Below, one piece after another: positions 50,728 through 60,072 of a DNA stretch of 64,000 bases (position 1 is its first letter; every line of letters begins with the position of its first letter). The position numbers and the translations under genes are program-made. A model generated the notes under the pieces. The model saw only the letters and a program-made list of their open reading frames with translations, did no database searches and was not told where the DNA came from. The DNA is from Lumbricus terrestris (Eukaryota > Annelida > Clitellata > Crassiclitellata > Lumbricidae), in assembly GCA_949752735.1 (NCBI GenBank), contig OX457043.1:46255753-46319752 (forward strand), in the 5' to 3' direction.

Positions 50728-51099
50728 GCCGTCCCAAGTCTAATAGCAGAACCAGCAAATAACCCTCGAAGATGGCTCATTAAAAGCCCAACAACATAAT
50801 TTTGACGGCTGAGCAATGCGTCCGAAGCTGTACATGTACGTTCGTAAACATTTGGTCACGGCTGTACCACTTTCTATGGCGCCTTTATGGTAATTCTCAA
50901 TGGATTAGTGACGTGTCCTTTGAAGTGAATGCGAAGTTGAGAATATTATGATTGGCAAAGAAAATGGATCGAAGTCCGATGGATCAGGGATACAATGGAT
51001 GAAGATATGGGATGAGCGGAATCCAGGTACGGTGGATGAACATTGTTATGTACTTAGGTTATTTATGGGCACTCATTTCTCACATACATTTTTATCCGC
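50357..51099. other. Non-coding, with (TA)n at 50678-50722
   Basis: No gene seen apart from a pure TA run. Confidence 0.5.
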
Positions 51100-51880
51100 C
51101 AGTGTCATATGCCATATCGTGCCATGCCATACAGTAACACAACACATCATACCCTATCATACCCTATACCATGCCGTAAGGCACCACTGCATACTAAACC
51201 ATGCCATACCATGACACCATACCATACCATATCATACCATACCGCACAACAATACACCATAACAAAACATACCTTAGCAATGTACACCGTACCACACTAT
51301 GCTATAATATAGCATACAATGCCACATTATACCATGGCATACCTTGCCAACCAACAGCATAACCATACCATATATATATATATATATATATCACGCCATG
51401 CCACACCGCACCACACTATACCATGCCATCCCAACCCATACCACACCACACCATGTCATACCATAATTATCTTAGCATATTGCCATGCCACACCTATAGT
51501 ATACCATATCATATATATCATGTCATACCACACCACGCTATTCAGAATAGCATGGTGTAGTGTGGTGTGGTATGACATGGTATATATGATATGGTATAGG
51601 TGTGGCATGGTAATATGCTATGATAATTATGGTATGACATGGTGTGGTGTGGTATGGGCTGGAATAGAATAGCATATTCTATTCCAACCCATACCACACT
51701 ACACCACGCTTACCATAATGATCATAGCATACCACACCATACTCAATACACCATACCATACCTTACCATACAACACCATACCGTACGATACCATATCGTA
51801 TACCATACTATATCGCTTACCATGCCATACACCAGATCACAAATCTACCATAGTACGGTACCATATAATGCAGAAGAGGT
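51100..51880. repeat. (CCATA)n-type array with internal palindromes
   Basis: Degenerate CATACCATACC and CCACACCATG units. A near-perfect inverted repeat of about 118 bp per arm is centred at 51544 (51425-51543 and 51545-51663). A third, direct copy of the arm starts after a second palindrome near 51675. Confidence 0.85.
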
Positions 51881-51954
51881 GCTTCATCAGTTGACACAAT
51901 GACCATCAAACAGTGTGCAGTCCAGAGAACGACAACATCCCATAGTAGCCTATA

Positions 51955-52258
51955 TACATAGGCCTCCATATATATATACATACATATATATGCATACATA
52001 CATATATGTGCATACATACATGTACATATATATACATACATATATATGTATACATAATTATATGTACATATGTACATATATACATACATATATACATATA
52101 ATATATACATAATATATATATACAATATTACACATATATACATATTACATACATTATATGCATACATATACATACATATTACATACATATATATATGCAT
52201 ACATACATACATACATACATAGACATACATACATACATACATATATATACATACGACG
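51955..52258. repeat. (ATAC)/(TATA) low-complexity array
   Basis: ATACATACATATATA units; MYVCIY-type frames are artefacts. Confidence 0.9.
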
Positions 52259-52564
52259 GATCTTATCGGAGTGTCTATTGACCTTCCGCTCGAACCACTT
52301 CCGCTACGAAATCCATCACGTGACGTCGTCAGCCAAGAGCAAACAACAAGAACGATGATGCTTCGACTGAATCGTCTGCGCATGCGCGCCGGATAACGGC
52401 TTCCGAATGGAAGGCCCTCAGTGAACGACCCATGAGTTGTTGGTCTTAACAGGTGCGTGCGCTCTTGACTATAAGGGCGCCTGCCCGCCATGGCACGAGA
52501 GGCCACTGTGTAAATTCTAATTGCTCTACATAAATGGCTAATTGCGTGGCATCGGATCGCTGAC
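52259..52564. other. GC-balanced island, unrecognised
   Basis: A forward frame ends SSAKSKQQER-stop (52356-52358) and a minus frame starts MASRAMAGRR. Both are open but lack splice or homology support. Confidence 0.3.
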
Positions 52565-52783
52565 CTGTGCGTGCGTGTGGGTGTGTGTGTGTATATGTGG
52601 GTGCGTGTGGACTAATGATCCTACAATGATCCTTGATGGAGATTGTCGACTTTGAAGTGGCGCTATAAAAAGTGGAAATGGCGAAGCGTTCTTTTGACCA
52701 TTGCGGGAAGTATGTGTGGGTGTGCTTGTTTGTCCCGATGGCTATGCGTGTGTGTGTTTGTGTGAGTGTTTGCATGTCTGTGG

Positions 52784-52814
<31 letters not shown>

Positions 52815-52892
52815 AGTGAGTGTGTGTGTGTGTGTGTTTGCATGTCTGTGGCTCTATGTTTGTGTGTGTGTGTTTGCATGTATGTGGCTCTA

Positions 52893-52927
<35 letters not shown>

Positions 52928-52965
52928 GCATGTCTGTGGCTCTATGTTTGTGTGTGCACGAGTAG
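52565..52965. repeat. (GT)n microsatellite with a ~55-bp higher-order unit
   Basis: GT runs separated by repeats of TTGCATGTCTGTGGCTCTATG (three to four times). Confidence 0.9.
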
Positions 52966-53043
52966 ATGAAGAACAACAGCTATGATGACTATCAGTTATG
53001 CATTTTTACTAATTAGCTTGTCAATTTTAACTCATTTTTATTT

Positions 53044-53172
53044 AATAGTTTGCCAATTTTACTCTATTTCCAGTAAGCATTTTCCAGTAAAGTTAGACTG
53101 CTTTTGAGAAATAGGCCTACAATAAAATTGGTAAATTGCTTATTGGAAATAAAATATAATTGGCAAACTATT
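53044..53172. repeat. Inverted repeat, 36-bp arms
   Basis: The left arm (53044-53079) starts AATAGTTTGCCAATT and the right arm (53137-53172) is its inverse with four mismatches. The loop is 57 bp. It may be a small foldback MITE. Confidence 0.6.
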
Positions 53173-53182
53173 GAACAATTAA

Positions 53183-53252
53183 CCCTTTACCCGTTCATTT
53201 TTAAATTTTAAGCCCGTTTTAGCGGATATTCTCGGAGCAGACGGGTAAAAGA
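53183..53252. mobile_element. Possible 70-bp piggyBac-type MITE
   Basis: Flanked by TTAA on both sides (53179-53182, 53253-53256). The ends are CCCTTTACCCGT and, reverse-complemented, TCTTTTACCCGT (10 of 12). TTAA duplication and CCC ends are piggyBac traits, but the element is very short. Confidence 0.4.
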
Positions 53253-53257
53253 TTAAC

Positions 53258-53345
53258 AAGTGCTGTAATATGTCAGACAAATTTCTGCCGAGGGCAACGG
53301 CCTCTGTTGTCATAGGCCCTCGTCAAATCTGGATCCATCCAATGA
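53258..53345 (+). repeat. Interspersed repeat, also at 10680-10775
   Basis: Both loci share GTGCTGTAATATG, CAAATTTCTG, AACGGC and TCTGTT in the same order over about 90 bp. Identity unknown. Confidence 0.6.
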
Positions 53346-53668
53346 ATAATTTACCAATGTCGTTGTATTTCTTGAAAATGGTTCATCAATTTGGCTACAG
53401 CCCACACAATAATTTTCTCGTCAACAACTTAGAAAATTTGACTTCGTACCAGTAAACAGTTTGCAAGTATAACTTTAGCCTACTTCTCACTAACATGAGT
53501 CAAATCCCTTCGATTCAACAACGACCTGCAGTGTAGCGCTCTCGACTTTTTAATTTCTGTTTGGCATAACATCGAATGTTTTTTGTTTTCATCACGTTTC
53601 TCTTGCCAATCTGAAATCGGTGTTAGCAATTCATCCCATCGAAATCGATTGAAAAGCATAGATATATA

Positions 53669-55849
53669 TGTAACGACCGCCCCCACCGTCATCCCCGGAG
53701 TCGCCAATTCTGGATCATCGTACGGCAAGGAGGCCGCGTGCTGTTGTGGGTCATGGTCATGGTCCTGAGATATGGATCGAGGATAAGAGGAGGGGACTCT
53801 CGGGTTCAAATCCAACCGATGGAATGATTGCCAACCATCTCGGCTGCCAAGCTCTCTATATGAGATTGGATCCTTGTGGGCCAGACGCTCACTTCTGCGC
53901 AGCGTGCCCAGGTGGGTGAAATCTTTAGGCCTAGCGCCTGAAGACTCTGCCAGTCTGATGGTCGACTGGTGAGGCACGTCCGCCATGATGGAAGCGGGGG
54001 ACCTCAGTCCCGGGTTCAAACCCACAACAGATCTTGGGACCGGCGATTCCTCGAGCCGCTCTAAGCGTGTCACAACCTCCGTTAGCACTTCTCTAACATT
54101 AGAGTACACGGCCGAAATTTCCTCCCTTACATCTGACCTTACGGTAGAGATTTCTTCTGTGATATTTGATTGTATTGCGGAGATTTCTTCTGTGACATTT
54201 GATTGCACTACAGAGATCGCCTCTTGTGTTTCCCTAGCGTGTGACTGCATCGCTTCTTGTGCTTCTCGGGCATGTGACTGCATCGCTTCTTGTGTGTCTC
54301 TAGCATTAGTCTGCATTGATGAGTGCATAGATGTTATAGCCTCCATCACTACCTCCAATGATGAGGGAGGCCTAGACGGCTGTGAAGGTGTTACAGGTCT
54401 ACTTTCTTCCATGGCGCAATATGAATTAGGTCTACAGGTAATTCTATCACTATCAGTGAACAAAGTCAGTAATTTCAGTAATGTTTCTTATTATAGTCCA
54501 TCAATTGAATCCTCAATCAACAACAACCACATTCAAAGTAATCAATCAATTACGTAACCAACTTCGATTACACTCAATGCAAACAATAAACAAAGTCAGA
54601 TATTTTAACTAATAGCTTCTTGTTATGTTCAAAGACATTCAATGCAAACACACTTGGACCGGAGTAAAGCTAAGCTAGTCCCCGATTTACTTTCAAGTCC
54701 CTCGGCCAATTTAAAAGTAGCCCAAAGTTAAAGAACCGATCACCCTAAAACCCATCCACTCGTACCTCATGTCCAGATAAAGAGAGTCCATCGTGACATG
54801 GCGCGAAGAACGGCGTTGACATGTTCTTCTCCAGGATCTGGCCCGATGATGAAGCCCGAGTGCGAATCTTGCCGACGAGAATCAGCCGCAATGATCCATC
54901 ACTTCAGTCTTGTTCGTTCAAAGTTCTGACCGTTTTCGTCTTATATACCTATACTTTATATTAACTATAAAACATCTTGTTCTTTCTTGAGTTCCGACCG
55001 CGTCCACTTTAAACAAGAGACATCTTCTTCCTTCAACGTTCTGGCTGCATCTGACTTAAACACGAATACGTCTTCTCTCCTCAAAGTTCCGAACGAGTCT
55101 GACTTAACACGAAAACGTCTCTTCTCCGTCGAAAACGTCTTCTGCCTTCAACACGACTTCTACCTGCAAAGTTCTGACCGCACCTCTACGTCTCACCTCT
55201 TCCACGTCTCTGCGTGTTCTGCCCTCAGTGTTCCACGGAGGTGATTCACACCAACACACAAGCCCCGGATGAAACTAAACTGCGCAGTTTCCCAGCTAGC
55301 CTTCGGCGCATAGACTCAGCTTCAATTTCCGCACACGTGACCCTCCCTCTCCCTTCGAGGCGTCAATCTAACGTCGCAATTTCGACACGTGCGAGTGTCG
55401 TGTGACAGAGTCTTTGTATCCTTCTCTTTACCTCTCTCCTATCTCATGTCCGTCTGGCCGAATTGCACTCACTCTCCATCAGGCATCGGTACGTGGGCGG
55501 ATTGTCCTTTTCCGTCCGTCTATCTTACCCCTCTCTTATCTGCCTGAATGTATCGCTTTGACACATTGCATCATGCCGCTTGGTCGTCCGAAAATATCGC
55601 TGATGGCAGTCATTCAACTTCACCTCCTCCGTTTTGCTACAGCTCCCAGCTGCAGAGCGAGACGGGGAAGTTTATACAGCGAACGATTGCCAAAAACATC
55701 GACTGCGATTGTCGGTCGTTGAGATTCGTGTCAGACACGATATCAGAAATAAAATAATATTACCCGAGAACAGGCGCTCTATAAATGAAAAGATGGCGGA
55801 TCCAAAATGGCGACCAGAAATTATAACCCAAATTATATGCCGCGTTACA
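53669..55849 (-). repeat. 3' LTR (2181 bp)
   Basis: By eye it differs from the 5' LTR at about four positions: A/C at 53676, T/C in GCCAATTCTGG, C/T in CCTCTCCCTTC, and A/T in GACACATTGC. The Gag start is duplicated here and its frame runs out into flanking DNA, giving a 327-codon chimera ORF (54463-53480) that is unlikely to matter. Confidence 0.95.
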
Positions 55850-55868
55850 CTATTCACCCCCCACCTTT
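55850..55868 (-). promoter_or_regulatory. Polypurine tract
   Basis: AAAGGTGGGGGGTGAATAG on the minus strand directly abuts the TG start of the 3' LTR, as needed for plus-strand priming. Confidence 0.8.
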
Positions 55869-56952
55869 ATTTCGGAATTTATTTAATTGGACGAATATAT
55901 TCTGAATTGCGAAAATAAGGCCGTACTCTGGTCTGTACATCACGAGTTCAAAATTATATGCAAAGAACAAAATTAAGCACTGAACGGTCATCGCTGATCA
56001 CGCTTCAGCGCTCAAAAGTCATTACAAGCGAAGGAAATAGAAGAATTAATATGGTAGTTATATAGCCAGTCGTTGTTTTTCAAGAGTTCCGTCAAAATTT
56101 ATCAACATTTATGTCCTTACAGGCTACTTTCAGTTCAGTCATACACTAGCGATTGTATGGTCAACGGGGACTCAAGCCACAGACAGAAATATAATTCGAT
56201 CACATACATGTAGATCATTAACGTTACCGCTAAGCTATTTCATACCATGGCGTCCATATTATCACGAGACTCTTCCAGGCATCAGTTGTGTATCCAGGCC
56301 ATATTATGGCATACTAGCAACTTACCAAGTCTAACCACCGCGTCGCTAAAGGCCACATTTACCCAAGACCCATAAGCTTATCACGATAGTATCAGGTCTA
56401 CCTTTAAAGACATACCATACAGTGTAACCTAGGTCTCTGCTTAGCTCATATTATTATAACTCTGTCTGTCGACTATCACCACGGTCTACCTCAAAGAAAC
56501 CAGCTTAAAACTTCAACCTAGTAGTTAATAGGCCTACCTATCCTCAAGACAGGTCATTACTTAATTAAAATATGCCACTTTAGTTAATCTATCCTCATGT
56601 CAGTTTATTATTTATATAGCGCAATGACAGTCCTTATTATGTCTATATACGGCAAGGCTATAGTAAAATTGTCCATATGCAATGCAATCCTTATGCGTTT
56701 CAATACAAAAATTAATACACAATACAGCACACTAATGAATACGAATACAATACGAATATGAATCACCATTTATGCATTCCTTGGCAAGCATCATATTACG
56801 CACAATACAGTTGTTATACTGTACATGAACATGAGAATTCTTCACATGTAAAATAAAATATTTTCATCAAAATCAAAATAAATCAGTGTTAAACAGGCAG
56901 CTTCCTGTCATTTTTCAACCGGCCGTAATTAAACGGTCTTTAAGTACAGAGG
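55850..56952 (-). other. Non-coding 3' part of the LTR element interior
   Basis: AT-rich, with no ORF above about 60 codons on the sense strand and no pol motif. It could hold RNA signals used in packaging or reverse transcription; none can be assigned. Confidence 0.75.
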
Positions 56953-59900
56953 TTACCCGGCTAACGTCAAGTTCTCAGGCGGACGAGTTCCAGAAGGTTC
57001 ATTCAGCGATCTCCAGTTTTGGTTTTCGGAAGACCCGTTGCGGAGGGGGCATCCGCGTAAAAGATGGAAGCGGCTGTCACAGTAGAAGCAGCGGCGCTCC
57101 TCTCCTGGCGAGTTCCGGCCATCGTCTCGCCTCCTCGTCTGATTCCATCCGTTTCCTTGGTTCCCGCTCGGCGCTGGAGCGGAACTCCGTACAGCGTTCA
57201 CACGACCGACGATCGGGTTGCCCGGAGTATCGCTCCCGGGTTGTCCCTGGTTGTCGTTCCGGGCAGCCTGCTGCTGTCGGAATGGACAGTCGCGCGCGAT
57301 GTGGTTCGTTGCGGAACATTCGAAGCATCTCCGCGCAAATCGTCCAGCTTCCGGTTCCGCCGCCTGTCGGTACCTGCACGTAGAACTCAAATGTCCGAGC
57401 CGATGACAAAGGAAACACCGTGGAGTTCCCCGTACGTTTCCTCCATTGTTATTCGACCATTCGTTTCTGGTTGACTCGTTCTGACCCCTCCATGGCTCGC
57501 GATTGTCGTATCTGGGTTGTGGCGCCAACGATGGTTGTCGCTCCTTCTTCTGCAGTTGTTCTACTTGCCTCTTCACTTGCTCCAACTGTCGTTCCAGATC
57601 TTTCACTTTCGAATCCTCTTCTTTAATCGCATTGATTCGCCCCTGTCGTCGTTCGTGCTGTTCGTGGCCGCCGGCTTCTGCTTTTTGATACCCGTCTGGT
57701 CGCATCGCTACCTTGTAGGCTTCATCGAGGGATTTCGGTTCTCGCTCCCTTATCTTCAGAGCAAGAATTCGATCCCTCAAGGCATCCAAGAATGCCCGAA
57801 CGGCAATTGCTTCGCTGTGGACAGTCGAGGAGCCCGGATACGCTCGTGACGTCAACCGGCGGATGTCATCCACCACCGATCCCATATCTTCATCAGGCTT
57901 CTGTTTCCTGGTACTCAGTTGTGTCTGGAACAAGGCCTGTTGTTCCGCATACCCATATCTCTCTCGCAGTCGCTGGACCAGCGCCGTCCAGGTGTCCAAA
58001 CTGTCTGCGTTTGTCTCACTTAGCAAGTTCGTTGCTGGTTCGACCAAAGCGACAACAAGTTGGTTTAGCTTTTCCTCCTCAGACCAGCCGTTGTTTTTTG
58101 CACAAACGGAGAATCTGCGAAGAAAGATTTCGACATCGGTCTTCCCGCTGTACGAACCGAGTTTTAGCCATTGCTTTGGCTTTGGAGGAGACGCCGATGA
58201 CGGTTTCACCTCGCCAACTTTAGGTGTTGCAGACGCGGTCGGTTCAGGCTCCTTCGCGGTTCCACCCAAGCTGGTAGACGGTAATTCCAGGTCGCCGGTC
58301 GTTTGTGTCGCGACGGTGGTCATCGGGACGGTTCGGAATAGGCCAACCGAAACATTGGAAGACGCAGGTGTTTTATCGACGCCAGTTGTTTCAATCCTCA
58401 CCGGAAGTGTCGGCTTCAGTAGTGATGAACGAGGCGGTTCGATGCCACGGCCGAATCCGAAACTCTGCGCACCGAGGCAGGAGCTCATTCTCGCCGATTC
58501 CACGATGGGTGGCCACCGGGGAAAGATGTCGTCGCTTGGTCGAAGCGGGTCAGGACAGCGGAGCGGGTCGAGCCAAACCCGGTTGTCGCTGTGTTCGTAG
58601 AACGCGCTCGGAGCGTAGTTCGGAGCAGGAGGCATCCTCGATACGTGTGGATTGTCGAGGCGGACACTCGGCTGCATCCTGTCGATCGTCGCCATCGCTG
58701 TTGGTCCAAGATGAAGGTCGGGTCGAGCGTAGTTACGACCAACCATGGTCGAAGTCGTTCTGCCGTCGAAAGCGCTGTCGGGCATTGAGGTCGGCATTCC
58801 CGACGTTGCTTGCCGAATGTCGACCGGGTTCATCGCTGTTTCTGCTCTTTGTCGACCGACGTCTGCGAGCGACGCTTGCATCCTCCATTGCGGATTAGGC
58901 CGAGGATATTCGACATGAGGAAGCGACGAAAAGGCCAAAGGAACTGGATTAGCCTTATCACCCCCCTCCCGTGGCAATTGATTGGCGATCGGTTTACTTA
59001 TTTCTAAGTCCCTAAACTCCGGTTGCAGTGCTGTTTGCATTCTGTTATCAATTATTTTAACAGTTTTAGGTCTAGCTTCCATCATCCTGCTGATTTCAAT
59101 GTCCACACTACCTTCATCAGACATAATTTCCACATTATCAGCAAATTCCCTTTCCTTCCTTCGTTCAAAAGATATTGCCATTTCTCCTCTCCTAGCATAG
59201 TCAGTTGCCTCTTCTGACCTATTTTCACCAAAATCCCTAGAACCAATTTGTACCAGTACCCCACTTCTGGTACCAATTGTAACGCCCGCCCCCACCGTCA
59301 TCCCCGGAGTCGCCAATTCCGGATCATCGTACGGCAAGGAGGCCGCGTGCTGTTGTGGGTCATGGTCATGGTCCTGAGATATGGATCGAGGATAAGAGGA
59401 GGGGACTCTCGGGTTCAAATCCAACCGATGGAATGATTGCCAACCATCTCGGCTGCCAAGCTCTCTATATGAGATTGGATCCTTGTGGGCCAGACGCTCA
59501 CTTCTGCGCAGCGTGCCCAGGTGGGTGAAATCTTTAGGCCTAGCGCCTGAAGACTCTGCCAGTCTGATGGTCGACTGGTGAGGCACGTCCGCCATGATGG
59601 AAGCGGGGGACCTCAGTCCCGGGTTCAAACCCACAACAGATCTTGGGACCGGCGATTCCTCGAGCCGCTCTAAGCGTGTCACAACCTCCGTTAGCACTTC
59701 TCTAACATTAGAGTACACGGCCGAAATTTCCTCCCTTACATCTGACCTTACGGTAGAGATTTCTTCTGTGATATTTGATTGTATTGCGGAGATTTCTTCT
59801 GTGACATTTGATTGCACTACAGAGATCGCCTCTTGTGTTTCCCTAGCGTGTGACTGCATCGCTTCTTGTGCTTCTCGGGCATGTGACTGCATCGCTTCTT

Positions 59901-60072
59901 GTGTGTCTCTAGCATTAGTCTGCATTGATGAGTGCATAGATGTTATAGCCTCCATCACTACCTCCAATGATGAGGGAGGCCTAGACGGCTGTGAAGGTGT
60001 TACAGGTCTACTTTCTTCCATGGCGCAATATGAATTAGGTCTACAGGTAATTCTATCACTATCAGTGAACAA
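56953..60072 (-). CDS. gag: Gag-like polyprotein of the LTR element (1039 aa)
   Basis: This would form the capsid-like particle that packages element RNA. Residues 1-265 are encoded by the 5' LTR; translation then crosses the LTR end and the primer site. Residues about 37-138 are a run of 11-residue coiled-coil repeats (ARDTQEAMQSH type, then SNVTEEISAIQ type). Residues about 140-630 are disordered and proline/serine-rich. Residues about 635-795 resemble the retrotransposon Gag capsid domain (WLKLGSYSG, RLRERYG). A second coiled coil spans about 815-848. Three CCHC knuckles (C-x2-C-x4-H-x4-C) lie at 886-899, 916-929 and 995-1008. The ORF then stops with no protease or pol frame after it. Met18 is an alternative start. 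No stop or frameshift was seen, so it is probably translatable. Confidence 0.9.
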   Translation of the reverse strand: MFTDSDRITCRPNSYCAMEESRPVTPSQPSRPPSSLEVVMEAITSMHSSMQTNARDTQEAMQSHAREAQEAMQSHARETQEAISVVQSNVTEEISAIQSNITEEISTVRSDVREEISAVYSNVREVLTEVVTRLERLEESPVPRSVVGLNPGLRSPASIMADVPHQSTIRLAESSGARPKDFTHLGTLRRSERLAHKDPISYRELGSRDGWQSFHRLDLNPRVPSSYPRSISQDHDHDPQQHAASLPYDDPELATPGMTVGAGVTIGTRSGVLVQIGSRDFGENRSEEATDYARRGEMAISFERRKEREFADNVEIMSDEGSVDIEISRMMEARPKTVKIIDNRMQTALQPEFRDLEISKPIANQLPREGGDKANPVPLAFSSLPHVEYPRPNPQWRMQASLADVGRQRAETAMNPVDIRQATSGMPTSMPDSAFDGRTTSTMVGRNYARPDLHLGPTAMATIDRMQPSVRLDNPHVSRMPPAPNYAPSAFYEHSDNRVWLDPLRCPDPLRPSDDIFPRWPPIVESARMSSCLGAQSFGFGRGIEPPRSSLLKPTLPVRIETTGVDKTPASSNVSVGLFRTVPMTTVATQTTGDLELPSTSLGGTAKEPEPTASATPKVGEVKPSSASPPKPKQWLKLGSYSGKTDVEIFLRRFSVCAKNNGWSEEEKLNQLVVALVEPATNLLSETNADSLDTWTALVQRLRERYGYAEQQALFQTQLSTRKQKPDEDMGSVVDDIRRLTSRAYPGSSTVHSEAIAVRAFLDALRDRILALKIREREPKSLDEAYKVAMRPDGYQKAEAGGHEQHERRQGRINAIKEEDSKVKDLERQLEQVKRQVEQLQKKERQPSLAPQPRYDNREPWRGQNESTRNEWSNNNGGNVRGTPRCFLCHRLGHLSSTCRYRQAAEPEAGRFARRCFECSATNHIARDCPFRQQQAARNDNQGQPGSDTPGNPIVGRVNAVRSSAPAPSGNQGNGWNQTRRRDDGRNSPGEERRCFYCDSRFHLLRGCPLRNGSSENQNWRSLNEPSGTRPPENLTLAG
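59259..59275 (-). promoter_or_regulatory. Primer-binding site, tRNA-Leu type
   Basis: TGGTACCAGAAGTGGGG starts two bases after the 5' LTR. It is complementary to the 3' end of a tRNA ending CCCCACTTCTGGTACCA, which fits tRNA-Leu(UAA) of animals. It is translated as part of the Gag frame. Confidence 0.8.

Noticed and set aside
52259..52358. Last exon ending SSAKSKQQER
   Set aside because: The frame comes out of an ATAC repeat, with no clean acceptor.
53480..54463. 327-codon minus ORF as a second Gag gene
   Set aside because: It is the 3' LTR copy of the Gag start running into unrelated flanking sequence.
54987..55405. Forward ORFs within the LTRs (85 and 63 codons, repeated at 60596-61014)
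   Set aside because: Antisense to the element; identical in both LTRs only because the LTRs are identical; no motif.
58305..58898. Forward 197- and 245-codon ORFs opposite Gag
   Set aside because: Antisense shadows of the Gag frame with no independent signal.
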